Positions 24,001 to 36,947 of a stretch of DNA of 64,000 nucleotides are shown one piece after another. A program made the position numbers and the translations under genes. Under the pieces are notes generated by a model. It did no database searches. It was not told where the DNA came from and saw only the letters and a program-made list of their open reading frames with translations. The DNA is from Mucor racemosus. Taxonomy: Eukaryota; Mucoromycota; Mucoromycetes; Mucorales; Mucoraceae. The stretch's first letter is position 1. Every line of letters begins with the position of its first letter. Where the stretch lies: the NCBI GenBank assembly GCA_027405735.1, contig JAPEHQ010000015.1, positions 1,344,851 to 1,408,850 on the forward strand. Reading direction: 5' to 3'.

Positions 24001-24626
24001 CCTACCAAGCTATCAAGGTTCCTCAATTCTCTTGGACTCGTCTTCAAGGTGCTGATCCTTTCTTGGGTGTTGAGATGGCTTCTACTGGTGAAGTTGCTTG
24101 CTTTGGTAAGGATAAATATCAAGCTTTCTGGGCTGCTATTCAATCTACTCAAAACTTCCGTATTCCTCAACGTGGTGCTGGTGTACTTATTGGTGGTGAT
24201 GTAGTTACTGATAAGAAGGATTATGTTCACATTGCTCAAACCTTTTACAAGGAACTCGGACATCCCATCTTTGTCCCTACTGAACAAGATAAGATTTTCT
24301 TAGAAAAGGAAGCTCAAGTTCCTTCCACTTGTTTGCCAATTGCCTCTTGCGCCGAAGATAAGCGTGTCTTGAACAAGTTGTTCAAGGAAAACAATATTGA
24401 TTTTGTTGTTCACCTTGCAAAGATTCGTGCTCCCGATCAATTGGATGAAGGCTATGTTTGTCGTCGTGCTGCTGTCGATTTTGGTATTCCCTTGCTCAAT
24501 GATTCCAAGGTTGCTGTGCTCTTTGTTGATTCTTGTGTTCGTCATAGAACCGATAAACCTCATACCGCTACTGAAATTCCTGATGAAGTCAAATGTTGGA
24601 GCGACTACGTTGAAGCTAGAATCTAA
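21043..24626 (+). CDS. CPA2: Carbamoyl-phosphate synthase large subunit, arginine-type
   Basis: Three exons (21043-21259, 21327-21650 and 21739-24626) give 1142 aa, close to yeast Cpa2. It makes carbamoyl phosphate from ammonia released by a separate small subunit, bicarbonate and two ATP, feeding arginine synthesis. Visible blocks are the first CPSase lobe ([20 protein letters not shown]), the first ATP-grasp half ([55 protein letters not shown]), the second lobe ([20 protein letters not shown]) and second ATP-grasp half ([33 protein letters not shown]), and a C-terminal MGS-like domain. No glutaminase, DHOase or ATCase is fused, which argues for the arginine enzyme over the URA2/CAD type. 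Codon use is strongly biased (GGT, CGT, GTT, CTT), fitting high expression. The frame of exon 3 happens to stay open through intron 2, but only splicing at 21651-21738 restores the conserved LNEIDIP junction. Confidence 0.95.
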
Positions 24627-26473
24627 TTTGACAACTTTCCCTTTGGTATTCAACCAAACATTATATAAATAATTATACAAAACAACCATTCCATGTAGAT
24701 TTTCACACTTATAGACAATTTATCTCTTTATAAATAAGAATCAATAAAATATTACTTCCATATGTATACTAAATACTCTAATTTATCACTGATCTATCAA
24801 TATCATCTAAAATTGACATGCCAAAAGCATGGAATCTAACCTGTTCCCCAGTAATCTGCGTTTGAAATAAAAAAAGACAAATCTGAAAAAAATCGATCAA
24901 AAAATTTAAATCTTTAAAATGTGTAACAAAGTGCATAGTAACTTGAATTAGCCTATTAAGTAACTTATGTACAACTTTTAATTCTGAATCGGATGGTATA
25001 AATTTTAGATAGTATATTCTCATAGAACTGTCTGTAAAATTGATGTGAAATTTTGACAGTTTTTTAGCTTTTTCTCTGAATTTTTGGTAAAAATTAAATG
25101 CATGATTATTCCGGATGATGGCTTGCAAAATTACCTACAGACTGAGGTATTACTTGCGTCTATAGCTGCATTTTTCATGGAGAAATCTTAAAAAAAGCGT
25201 AATTTTTTGGGACCCAAAGAAAAAAGTGCCTATGGATGCTCATGGAAAATGTTAGGATGAATTGAGCATCAAATTTTTTTATACCTTTTTTTTTTGTTTC
25301 TCCATCAAAAATTGAGATATTTCAGAAAACTAAATTGCTATGGATAGATACAAATTAGCACTATAACTTGGACATAGAAAACGCGTTAGTTGATACACTG
25401 AAAATTTTGAAAATTGCGTTAAAATGGTGAAAAAAATGCAAAAAATGAACGCGCGAAAAATCTTTTGATGCTCAGATATGTTCAAGACCAACTTAAAACA
25501 GACATATTCCACCAAAAATTGACCGTATATCTTCATTTTTCGTTGAGATATATCATTATGAATTTTTGTCTTTTAAGCAGTGGAAGATTAAACTCAGGTA
25601 TTTGAAGAATTTATTACACATCATGGGGGGTTTGGTGAACGAAAGATGACAAAACATACATCTAGCTGTAGCATTTCGGGTACAATTTCATATTTTTATT
25701 TTAAAGGAAGTAACGATAACAAAACCGTCATTTAAACCATGAAATGCCGTCAAATCAAATTTGGAAATTTTGTTTGTGTAATTCCCAATAAAAAACACAT
25801 GGATTATAAGATTTATTTCCTCAACAAGGAACCAAAGATCGCTTTTGCTTAGGATTAGGAAAGAGTCAAAAGCTGCAGCCTATGCAAAAGATATTTATCT
25901 TGGTATAAACTGAAATATTTCGATTTGAACAAGCAATGTTTACCTAGACAGAAATTTCAGGAACATACGATAAGCGATAAGCCCAGCTCATGGAAGAAGG
26001 GATTGATGGAATACAACGAGTATAAATCAAGTTCGTCATTCCGGGTGTCCGAGTTGGTTTGAATGTATATATGATATCTTTGCGGTTTCTTTTTACTACA
26101 GAAATAAAACATCGTTAAATGCTTAAAGACAATTAAAATGAACTTTTTTAGTAAATATTAGATTTCTATTATTCATTTTGAATATTTTATCTCCAATAAA
26201 CATTTAACAATGTGGAAAGAATTTTCTTTTTTGTGGTTTCACCTGTACAACAGTTTGAAAGTCAATTTAAATTTGATTCCACCTTGTTTTTGGAGAAAAC
26301 GACGTTTTTATTTCATCTATCACGCTTTTATATTGTCGATTTATTTATAGAGCAAAAAGATATTTTTGCACACATGAGCTTGTACTAAAAAGTATTGTTT
26401 GAATGCAGCCTAAACATATTGAGTTTATCGTCAGAGCAAAGATTTACTCCATCAACGTTTAATGTCTATCAAA

Positions 26474-26505
<32 letters not shown>

Positions 26506-26791
26506 AAGTGAAACAGATTTTTTGCTTTGTTTTCCAAAAATATAACATCACTTTTATGAAATAGAAATATATGACCTATAAATCCCGTAAAAGTTTATAT
26601 AAAACGTTTCCAATTTAAACCAACCAAAAATGTATCTAAATGACCCGTTTTAAATAAGGAAGGCCGTCAGCCCAGTGATCTATTTATTGATCGGCCTTTT
26701 AACAATTGTGAATAAATCCCAAACGTTTTTTTCATCTTGTTGGTTCCTTTTTCTTTCTTTTTTATTATAAATTGTAAATACTATATAAAAA
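24627..26791. other. Intergenic, mostly empty
   Basis: Holds the CPSase 3' end, one unsupported minus-strand frame (24778-25128) and sequence from about 25150 to 25560 with the texture of old dispersed repeats. A poly-A run lies at about 26470-26490. Around 26664-26698 GGCCG...GATC is repeated inverted as GATCGGCC. A TATAAA-like motif sits about 10-30 bp before the next ATG. Confidence 0.45.
24778..25128 (-). CDS. Unsupported 116-codon open frame downstream of CPSase
   Basis: A minus-strand open frame of 116 codons, convergent with the CPSase gene and 151 bp from its stop. It has no ATG at its reported start, although an acceptor-like CTGTAG lies just upstream, so it could be a last exon. 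Segments such as IYYLKFIPSDSELKVVHKLL look protein-like, but I recognise no family. In DNA this AT-rich a frame of this length is unusual though not impossible by chance. It could also be a remnant of a mobile element. Confidence 0.25.
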   Translation of the reverse strand: MQAIIRNNHAFNFYQKFREKAKKLSKFHINFTDSSMRIYYLKFIPSDSELKVVHKLLNRLIQVTMHFVTHFKDLNFLIDFFQICLFLFQTQITGEQVRFHAFGMSILDDIDRSVIN

Positions 26792-27091
26792 ATGAATATT
26801 ATCGCACCTCTCCCAAAGAAGCCTTCTTCATATACTCAACATTTCTGGACAGAAGATGATGAAGCTTGTCAAGAACTTCGACAAATTCTTAATTCTCATA
26901 CAAATATGATGGAAGATCTTACTATTATTCGCACCAATAATCCTTTACCCAACGACTCCAGTTTTATTCCTATTCATCAGGCTGTATCCCATTTATCTGT
27001 TTCAGATAGTAAAATTATCCGTCCTAGATCTTTCAGCGTTCGCGATTCAAGAAATTACTCTTTCAACACTGCTATCAATCTTGTCCATTAA
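26792..27091 (+). CDS. Hypothetical protein, 99 aa, single exon
   Basis: A short intronless frame with good codon texture starting MNIIAPLPKKPSSYTQHFW. A central helix-like part contains EDDEACQELRQILNSHTNMM. Near the C-terminus RPRSFSVRDSR offers a classic basic-directed phosphorylation or 14-3-3-type site (RSFS). A TATAAA-like box lies 10-30 bp upstream and a T-rich 3' region follows. I do not recognise the family. A small regulatory protein is a guess. Confidence 0.6.
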   Translation: MNIIAPLPKKPSSYTQHFWTEDDEACQELRQILNSHTNMMEDLTIIRTNNPLPNDSSFIPIHQAVSHLSVSDSKIIRPRSFSVRDSRNYSFNTAINLVH

Positions 27092-28042
27092 CTTCTTTTA
27101 TATACATATTCTTCCTCTCTCTTTTGCTTCTTTTTTTTATACACATATTTATATATATTATGTACATAGAACATAAAAAAAAAATTCCCCCTCTTTTTTT
27201 CATTGAATATATCAATCCCAAGCAAAGAAATTTGTACAATTTACATTCACTTTTTACATTTTATAGCTATTCAAACCATTTTTACTTTTAAAACTGTATA
27301 CATACTCTTTTTTTTTTTTATTTCCTTTATAAATAAACAATTCCTTTGTCTTTATTCTTTGCTTTATATATTGCTATGTTTATTTTTAAGAGGTTTCTGA
27401 ATAGATGGCCAGAGATCATTTATAGAATAACGGTATTGAATGGGGGTAAAACTATCGAGACATTTTGTTTTTGATTTCGGGAAGTTTCAAAGCATACAAA
27501 AGATTGCTGTGCATCAATATGTACCTTTATTATCCTGTTTTATTTCCAATTTACGTTGTACAACAGCAATTTCAAAGTTTATTGAGCATTTTTCGCATAC
27601 TTATTTATCTCATCATGTTGAACCATTGATTGATTTACAATCTATCTTATACATATAATACACTGCTTTATTATTGATTTTTGAAAGCAATTGTATTTTC
27701 AGGCCCTGAACAAATACACAATATCAAACCAATGCAATGAAATTAGGATTATAATATTAAAAATAAACAATATTATATTAAACTATGCATCATTGCAATT
27801 AATTTTCATTATTATATTAATTGTTGATTTAGGACACTTGAAATCCTTTGAAAATGTCTCTATGGCTGAAAATAAATACCCTGTGGATCAAAAAAAAAAA
27901 AAAATCAGTATATGAATAAAATTCAAGGAAAGGTATATCGTACATACTAACACATTTTTTCGTATCTAGTCTAAGAGAGTAGGCATACCATCAACATAAA
28001 ATTGTAATGATGATACGCTATTTATTTATAATATATATTCAT
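27092..28042. other. Intergenic, no supported gene
   Basis: 3' region of the 99-aa gene followed by AT-rich sequence. A 72-codon frame at 27440-27658 has no recognisable feature and was not accepted. Confidence 0.45.
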
Positions 28043-28125
28043 GTGAGTGAGTGAGTGAGTGAGTGAGTGAGTGAGTGAGTGAGTGAGTGAGTGAGTGAGT
28101 GAGTGAGTGAGTGAGTGAGTGAGTG
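28043..28125. repeat. (GTGA)n microsatellite
   Basis: About 20 uninterrupted copies of the tetranucleotide GTGA, lying 100 bp beyond the stop codon of the REG1-like gene. A likely length polymorphism. Confidence 0.97.
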
Positions 28126-28223
28126 TGTTTGTGCGAAATGGGAAATGTGAATTGGAAAAAAAAAAAGAAAGCAAAATAATGATAATAACAATATAACAAA
28201 TAATAATTTAAAAATACCATCAT

Positions 28224-29813
28224 CTATAAACTAGATGCGTTAGATGAAGTAGGAGGAACATAATGTCTTTCTATAGGAATAGCAGCAGCAGCAGCAGTAG
28301 AAGAAGGAATAATAGATGTTGAAACTGATGCTTGAGGACTAGGTGATTTAACGATATTATTTGGCCATAAATAAGATGCTGCCCATGTAGCAATGTGATT
28401 AAATAATGTACTGTTATCTCCCTTTTTTGTATTAATATCGGTGGCTGTTTGATGCATGGTAACTAACGCTGGTTCTGCAGCATTAGTTTTTTCTCTATAT
28501 GTTTGTGTAATGGAATTGGATGAAGCTGATCTATGTGTATTTACTAAAGGTCTTTCTTGTCGTAAACTTTGTCCAGGTGTAGGTCTTTGATAAAATGATT
28601 CCATGTTATCTGTAGGTTGGATATTGTATTCTTCCATGTCAGAAATTGAATGGTTTTCCTCTTGTTCTTCTTCTTCTTCATCATCATCGTCATCATCGTC
28701 ATCATCGTCATCATCGTATACAATAGGAGATGAAGCAACAGGAGATCTACTGGTAATATAACCAACAGAGGATGCAGTTGAAGTGGATGAAATTGAAGCA
28801 TCATCTGTATCTTGATCAGATTGTGATTTTTTGAGTCGAGCAGGGGCAATTTTCTTGATTGATTTTCTTTGTGGTGTAAATGATTGACGACGACCAATCA
28901 TGCTATTACCATCTGCAGATTCAGTATATGTAATATGAGATGTAATGATTTGATCTGTATCTTCATCCCCTTCACTACTATCATCGTCTATAACATCATC
29001 CATTGCTGAAGATCTTATTATTAATTCCCCTTCTCCATTCTCTTCATGTTCTTCCTCGATATCCTCATGTTCTCTTTCTTCTTCATCTGTCAAAGCAATA
29101 CATTGCTCAACTTGATGGTTAAATCGAAGTCTCGGTTGACGATGCGAAGCTAAAATAACAGGTGATACAGCTCGAAGTTCGTCATTTACTTGGGAAATGG
29201 AAAATTTTCGTTGGCGCTTGCTACTATCTTTAGTTGTGTTAATTGCCAACTCAGTGGCAGAACGTTTTAAAAGATCAACCGTGGTAACTTTCTTTAGTGC
29301 CGATTTTAAAGGTTTTTTACTATGTTTAGTTTTACTTTGTAATATTAAACCAAGGGTATCTTCTGCAGTCGCTTTTCTAGGCGTTAAGAAAGGATCCTCT
29401 TCAGTTCGAATTACAGTATGCAATGGACCATATAACCAAGTAACATCGCTATCTTTTAACCTATTAAATTTGTTTTAATAAAATATAATTTGAACCCTGG
29501 TCCCCCACTCATTTTTTTTTCTTTTTTTTTTTAATTACCAGTTCAGAGTTTGTGGACTTATAGTCTTGAGATTGTTTCTTTGCTTGGCCCATGTTCTCCA
29601 TGAAGCATTCTCTAAACGTATACCATCAACTACATCTTTCTTTTGCTTTGTCATAACTCTCCAAGATGCCGCTAAATCCATTTCATCAAATTTATACGAT
29701 AAATAATCTACACATACTTCTGGCTGCCGTACATTTGTTTTTTGTTGAGACTCAAAATCATCTTCTGCAATGGGTTTCTTCAATGCGGAAGCTGCTGTTG
29801 TTGCAGAAACCAT
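28224..29813 (-). CDS. REG1-like regulatory subunit of protein phosphatase 1
   Basis: Two exons on the minus strand, 29813-29539 and 29460-28224, giving 503 aa. The N-terminal region carries the fungal AreA/REG1-type domain (DUF1752): YLSYKFDEMDLAASW, KKDVVDGIRLENASWRTWAK, and NWLKDSDVTWLYGPL rebuilt across the intron. At residues 202-205 RLRF begins RLRFNHQVEQCIAL, which matches the RVxF-type PP1-docking site conserved in yeast Reg1. By family it targets the Glc7-type phosphatase to the Snf1 kinase pathway in glucose repression. The rest is disordered: acidic runs, a tract of 12 Asp followed by Glu (about 28660-28715), and many Ser/Arg phospho-sites. A PP1-binding protein is well supported. 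Strict REG1 orthology is inferred. Confidence 0.88.
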
Positions 29814-32800
29814 GTTTTATATATAGTAAAGAAAGAAAAATTTGAATTATATGGAAAGGGAAGAAATAGGAATAGATTAAAATGAACGATTATGAGAGGA
29901 TGAAAATTCAATGGCAGTCTACATTTAGCAATCTCATCCTACTATGTATAATTAAGATTTACTGCCTGCTGGTGCAAGAATTTACATGCAGTGCCTATTT
30001 AATTAACAAATCATGATGATAAATACTCATATGACATGATTATTTAAGAGATAATATAATCATTGTTAGGTTTATGACTGATAAAGTGTAATATCGTTGC
30101 TTTTATATTTTTCCGATAAAATGTTTCGTTTATGGAGATATAAACATATTTATCTTTATATACTCTATTTAAAGTGCTTTTTTTTTCGAGTAAGTGTTCT
30201 ATACTATCTGCACGCAGTAATACCATATTAAATTCGATCATCATCAGGCATTTCTGATTAAACAATCCATGACGATAATCTCCTTTTTACTTTAAAAGTA
30301 ATAGAACGACTTGAGAAGCCATGAAATTGGAGTAGTAAATTCTGTTCCTGGTCGTCATAAATACGATCGATAATGCCTTAAAATGGAAGTGTTGATTTAT
30401 TATTGTCATGACGCGATATACCTTAATCCTAAACAAAGCCATCTGTCGCAACCTTAAAAAATTATATTGATTTTTATTTTTAAAGAGTTTATTCTTGGTT
30501 TTGAAATGATAAACATTTTATTTATTTTAGCGTTTAATATACTTGAACATGTTTTTTATATTATTGTATTTTTTATTTTGGAGGAAGTACTAAATTACTT
30601 GATAAATTGTCATGCAAAATCACCTTACAGGCGGTCATTTTCTAGTAACGTGGCAATTTTTGAAGCCAGTGCAAATTAGATTTCTTGCAGCCTTTCTTGC
30701 TTTAAACAGAAGCCATTACATTCGACACAATTATGCGACTAGTAAATAACCAGTATTCCCATTGCTGAATATAAACACAATTCGATGCTTGAACAATTAT
30801 AAAACACAATGGCAAGAATATGTAATTCGAAACTTTTTTTGTACCAAATTAGGCAGTCGATACCTAATCTGTATTGCTCGTACATTTACAAAATGTAAAA
30901 ATTGCGAATAGCTGTATTCTATTCTGATAGGCTAAAGAATTTTCATTACATAGGCAACGTTACATATTAGTAAAATTTGTGTAATGATATATAACATGGT
31001 GAAGGAGCACAATAATCAAAGTCATGAGACATCATTTAAACCAGCAGACCAGCACTTAGTATGTATGAAATCAAGTCAGTTGTGTGCAATAAACGTACGA
31101 TTCAACACTTGTCCCACTTTAACTCAATAACAATCTTTATTTTAATATATTAGCGACCATATGCCCTTTTATGTAATGTCGTTCAATTATAACGCAAGGA
31201 TTACTAAACACTCACTAAATCAAAATATTAGCATTGAAATAAATAATAATCTGTGAATGTGTGTTGAACAAATCATGCATAGTAATATGAAATTCTCCAA
31301 TGCATTGTGTATTTTGCGCCTGATATAAATGTTAAAAATAAAAATATTGCAGTTTATGTAAAAGTATCATTGACCAATGCTGCTAGGAAATCACATAAAA
31401 ATAGCACAAATGTAGATAATATATTTACCGCGTTTTCCTGGAATCAAACAACTTGTCGCTGAGCCCATATAGCTGGATATATATCTAAGGGACCAAAATA
31501 AAACTCGGAAAACTATCACTGCAAACCGAAAGATCGGATTATTGCCTTTATATCTTGAAAGATTTATTTATAGACAATACATTAAGCATGCTGCAAATTG
31601 TGTAATGCTGTCAGACAAGCCTGTTTTGTACTGTGGAGTGTGTGTTGCATCTCTCCATATCCATAGTACAAGAGATCAAGCCAATATTTGTTGTTAGTTT
31701 CACGAATTGTGGTAATAATGTACCACAAAATTGATCGATATTGTATGTATTTTTGTGTATACATTTTATCACGTATTCTTTGGTAAGTGTTATATTATAT
31801 GCATAGAGTTTCAATGGCATTGCATTTCATAATGGCACGCAATTATAATCTTCAGGGTTTTATTCAAACATTTGATTATTTATAAGCATGTTTTGTTCAC
31901 TCATACTCTTTAGAAATGTAAGTTGGTCTTTCCGAATATGACAATACGATGATTAAACATAGATAAATTACTTAATTGAAACTTTTTACCAGCATTTTTT
32001 CGAGGCGTTTTTGTAAAAGGTTTCTTTTGTAATTCAATGTCAAGATGTAATAATGATGTGATGAGGCTGATGAGATGTTATCAGTGTATTCTCGGTTACA
32101 ATCAGAAGCTTTGTGCAGATAAATTTGCTGTGTTATATAGTGCTGATTTATAAAACGAAATATTTTACTGCCAATGAATACGTTGAAAGCAATGTTTTAT
32201 AATTAATTCTGCGATGAATTTCAGGCACTGTATCATATTAAATGTGTGTACTACATGCATTATTGCACATAAAACTTTGACGCGCCTAATTATAAATGCC
32301 TACATTATGTAATACAAACACGAAATCCGTTATTCAAGTTCGTTTGAAAGAAATTATAAGCTTAAATATTGCATTTATAAAACTGATATTCATAAATTTA
32401 CATTTTGCTGATAAAATGTATAATTTCAAGTTTTATGTCTGCCTATGTTATGTTGTGTATATGTTTTTGTGTGTGTGCTACTTTAGAATTCTATCTAAAA
32501 ATAAATTTGTGATATTTTTCAGGGTACAATCAATAAAATAGACAGAATTTGTACGAGTTGGTTTGTACTGTTATTACCGTTAAAATATCATGTAAAAAAA
32601 AACATAAAATTGCTAGAAATATTGTTATTTTGCTAATTAATATAATTCATGTCTTTATATTCCATATTCAATACAGTTATTGAACTATTTCTACAAATGT
32701 GAGGCGTTTAGCTCAAGGTTCAGCTGACTTGAAATAACTGCAATTAGAAAATTTAAAATTCCAGGCGGTTATTTGATGGATACACAAGAAGGGCTCATGG

Positions 32801-33092
32801 AAACATTAAACAAAAGCCTCCTTTTTAACTTTTTGTGTTTTGTAGTCTTTGAAAGTATCAGTATGTGGCGGGGCAGATTCAAAGTAATTTACAGAGTTCA
32901 AACTATTTTATTTATCAAAATAAGATATGTACATAAAAATAGATCTCCACAATTTATTTGAAAAAAAGAAAAAATCATATAAATACACAGACATGTATGA
33001 TCGGCATTTTCTTTTCTTTATTAACAACAACAACAACAACAACATCACCATCATCATCAAATCAATAAATTATAGATTACATATAAATTAAA
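29814..33092. other. 3.3 kb gene-free region
   Basis: AT-rich sequence upstream of both the REG1-like gene (leftward) and the WWE-like gene (rightward). Only short random frames occur. Immediately before the next ATG the leader has a short (CAA)n then (CATCAT)-type stretch at about 33024-33060. I see no RNA gene or repeat that matches the rest of the window. Confidence 0.45.
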
Positions 33093-33302
33093 ATGCCTTC
33101 AGTTCAATGGGTTTACGCTAATGGTTGCAATTGGGTCACTTTAGATTCTGTCGCTCAACAACATATTGAAAACCTGTGGTCGCTCAATTCTTCAAGCTGG
33201 ATCCAAAGTCAATCTTTCAAATGTCCTGTTTACATTGATATCGATCAAATGCTTTTATTATGTAATGGAACTGCTTACAGCATTGCTCGTCGCAGAACAT
33301 AA
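33093..33302 (+). CDS. Small WWE-domain-like protein, 69 aa
   Basis: A single intronless exon. The pattern VQWVYANGCNWVTLDSVAQQ, then HIENLW, then CPVYIDID and AYSIARRRT follows the layout of WWE domains: an initial W-x-Y strand, a second W, an I-E-x-x-W/F helix, a strand with a core D, and a final Y-x-I-x-R-R. WWE domains bind ADP-ribose or iso-ADP-ribose units and are usually fused to ubiquitin ligases or PARPs. Here the domain would fill the whole protein. Family assignment is from pattern memory only. The CAA/CAT-rich leader and AATAAA signals after the stop support a real transcript. Confidence 0.6.
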   Translation: MPSVQWVYANGCNWVTLDSVAQQHIENLWSLNSSSWIQSQSFKCPVYIDIDQMLLLCNGTAYSIARRRT

Positions 33303-35346
33303 AGAATAGTGCCGTAATATCATCGTACTGGGTATATGATATAAGACACATTTTATTTACATTCTCTCATTTTTATATTTATTTATATGCATATATCTTA
33401 TTTTATTTATTTATTTTTTCTTTACACTATATATTTAATGAATTGCTATACTACTTTGTATCTTATCTTTACATGTATGCAGCTTCTACTCTATTCTAAC
33501 CCTATTTTAATAAATAAAATATAAATTTTTACTCGATACTTTTTTTATAGCTGGCATTGCGTCATTACTGTTGATTATGTAAACGCATGTAGCTGTCAAA
33601 TTTCACACTATTTTGGAATGAAATTTATAAATAGGCGTATTTGTGTGTTGATCGATTTATAATGGTTGTCATAGAATGATAGCATGTTCATTTTGATAGG
33701 CTTATAAATCTTGATTCAGTATGCAATATAAATTTGAATCCAATTCATGTAGTTTTCAGGAACAGATTTACTATAGTTCGGAATTCTTGCATACATATAG
33801 ATCAGACTACGTTGCTTATACATCATGTGTAATCCTATGTCAATCAGTTTTATACTAGGATCCTAATCTATATCCTAGTAAAACAATATATGAATAACAT
33901 ATGTACAAAATAATCAGTATTATACGTTAAATCAAAAACTTGCATACAAATTATTTAATCTCATGCAAGCGGAAGCTACTCAATAAAAGTATAAATGCAA
34001 TATACATAAAATAACTAAAATTCACCATAATGTCGTACAATAGACGAGTAGTGCCACATAAAAACTTTACACCTATATATATATCTAAAAATAAGATGTC
34101 AGTGCACAGACTATCGATATATTTAGATTATACTTTACATTAAAGCTATTTAAAGCATCGTCACAATAAAGATCTGTTTATTATTAATCAAACGCTTGCA
34201 TTTGATGTCTTCAGCCTTTTGAAGTGTAACGATCTGATAATATTTAATCAGATATGCAGAATAAAATATTATTTTTGTATCTGGTATGATAATTTGACCC
34301 TTATTTAAATTCTATTGAAAAACAAGAATACTATATAGAATGCAAATACATTAATATCATAGTTTTTACTACAAATATCTACTGAATTATATCATCTCAA
34401 GTACAATTATGCATAATTTGTCTAGGAATTACATAAATCATGTTGCTCTTAGTATGTTGTGGGCAAAATTAAAGTGCCGATTTATGCAAAAACTTTGAAA
34501 TTAACGCTTAAAAGATTTTTCTACAATGGCCCCTATTGTATTAAGTGAAAACGCATATTCAAAATATACTTCATAACATGCATAATAAGCTTATATTTTT
34601 TATTTTGTCTTTATACAACTCATATATATTAAATTCGCCTTCCAAGTATAGCCATGAAGAAATTGTGAATTGGAATGTCTTTCACCATTACTTTAAATAT
34701 CCTCTTCTATCTAAAATTAAAGCCACGTTAAATCTAGATATACACCAAAACCGAAATAATACTACTATGTGTAGTATTTAAAATAAAAGTTATACCTAGT
34801 GCAGAAGCGTCGATGTACAATTTTGTTGGAAATTGTAGATGCTCAATGAGCTTACTCGAAGATATGTCACTCGAGATTCATAACATACATGACACATATC
34901 TACTGTTAATTTTCTGTACTTAATATTATACAAATCAAATGTTATTTCAGTGAACCTTTACATATTTGGGCATTCCTTCGAGGTCTGAAGTTGAAACAAA
35001 GACAAAATTATGGTTAATTTAGATGAATAAGAGTTGTTCAAGATGGCAGTAAACATAAAAAGACTAAGCTGATATATGATTTATAAGAATCGAATAATGT
35101 GTCCCATTATTTTCACTGTATAGAAGATAAATAAGATCTCTCATGGAACACATTAATGTCATCATACTTACATGTTTGATCAACAATGATGTGACTTCAT
35201 CCGCATCATTACAACCTAAAGAAAGGTTCAATTCCCCCCAAAAACAAGGTAGAAAAATTTAATCCTATTTAAACCCGAGTAAATATCTTTTTAGTTGATA
35301 CTTTTTCCTTTAATCATATCGGAAAAGACGCATAAAAGTTATTACT
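33303..35346. other. 2 kb intergenic region, no supported gene
   Basis: Begins with the T-rich 3' region and AATAAA signals of the WWE-like gene. The remainder is AT-rich with only random frames up to the CDP-diacylglycerol synthase promoter. Confidence 0.45.
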
Positions 35347-36947
35347 ATGGCACCCAAACGTAGATCGGCGTCTGCAAAGGAGAAGAAGAAATCTTCTATC
35401 CCAACGACAGCCACAACAGACAAAAACGATGTAGATGTGCCTACTAAAATCGAAGAAGCTGCCACAACTCTTTTGGCAGCAGAAGCACCGAGCAAAAAGT
35501 GGCAAAATTGGTGGATACGTACAATCACAACTTTAATCATGATAGGAATATTTTTTGTTATCCTTGCTTCTGGTTATATTTGGTCTATTGTGATGGTGAT
35601 GATAATTACAGTGTTGGTTTATAGAGAGGTTATTCAAATTGCATATTACTCTGCCAAAGGTAATCTTCGTTGGTTCAAGACAATGAGCTGGTAAGTGGAA
35701 TTTTTTTTTTCGGTTGTTTGGAAGATGCATGCTAAACTGATACACAACATCAAAGGTATTATTTGATTACAACCGAATATTTCTTGTATGGCGAATCTAT
35801 CATTTATTACTTTAAAGAGATCGTTATGGTAGACGCGTTTCTCTTACCTTTTGCCACACATCATCGATTTATTAGTTTTGTTCTTTACGTCATTGGTAAG
35901 GATGTTGTAACAGATAATTAATCTTGATTGCATTGATAATTAACGTTTCACAAAAAAAAAGGTTTTGTTTTCTTCGTTATGAATTTGAAAAAGGGTCAAT
36001 ATAGATTCCAAATGTCTCAATTTGGTTGGACCCATATGGCTATTTTCCTCATTGTTTTCCAAGCTCATTTCATTGTGGATAATATTTTAGAAGGTCTGAT
36101 TTGGTTTGTATTGCCTGCTGCATTGGTCGTTTGTAATGACATTTTTGCATATGTTTGTGGATTCTTCTGGGGTAAAACTCCTCTCATTCAACTTAGTCCC
36201 AAAAAGACTGTAGAAGGATTCGTAGGTGGAATGTTCTTTACACTCATTTTTGGCTTCCTTGCTACAACTCTTTTGATGAGATTTGATTATATGACTTGCC
36301 CTGTTCAAGATCTTGGTGCATCTGCTTGGTCAAATGTTTCTTGTGAACCCAAAAATCCAGTATTCACTGCTGCTGCATGGGAACTTCCATCTTTGTTCCG
36401 TTATTTAATCAAATATACTGTAAGTAATATTACATGGTAACGAAAGAATAACAACTAACTTTGCCATGTTTAAAAAGACCACTATGGATGTTACTGAAGT
36501 TTGGATTGCTCCTGTTCAATTGCACGCTATTGTTATGGCTTGTTTCGCTTCATTGATTGCTCCTTTCGGTGGATTTTTTGCCAGTGCTGTTAAGCGAGCA
36601 TTTAAGATTAAGGATTTCGGACACAGTATTCCTGGTCATGGTGGTTTGACTGATAGAATGGATTGTCAATTTTTGATGGGTTTATTTGCATATATGTACT
36701 ATCAAAGTTTCATCAAGGTATGTAGTGAATAGTGAGCATTATAAAAATTTAAAATAACGCCAGTGATTAGATGTATAATGTCTCTGTGGGTACCATCTTG
36801 GCCTTGGTTATTAATAATTTGTCATCCAAGGAGCAAGTCGAGTTATTAGAAAGACTTCAAACTTATTTGGCTAATCAAGATCATTTAGCAAGTCAAATTG
36901 AGGCTGTCATGTCTAAAGCCCAACACCTGTTATCTGGAACTGCTTAA
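35347..36947 (+). CDS. CDS1: Phosphatidate cytidylyltransferase (CDP-diacylglycerol synthase)
   Basis: Five exons (35347-35690, 35756-35895, 35962-36419, 36478-36717 and 36771-36947) give 452 aa. The enzyme condenses CTP and phosphatidic acid into CDP-diacylglycerol, precursor of phosphatidylinositol and cardiolipin-pathway lipids, in the ER membrane. The N-terminus is basic and soluble, followed by several membrane segments (for example [20 protein letters not shown]). The family signature S-x(2)-K-R-x(4)-K-D is met at residues 350-376, in [16 protein letters not shown] followed by [30 protein letters not shown] and [12 protein letters not shown] are also typical. The acceptor of intron 3 was set at 36477 because it keeps the frame and follows a CTAAC branch point. 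Confidence 0.95.

Noticed and set aside
21711..24689. Many 65-190 aa frames on both strands inside the CPSase gene, and similar ones inside RPB1
   Set aside because: They are shadows of the strongly codon-biased real genes.
27440..27658. 72-codon + frame
   Set aside because: Length is expected by chance at this base composition; no supporting signal.
28026..28223. Minus-strand frame with repeated HSLT residues
   Set aside because: Product of the (GTGA)n microsatellite.
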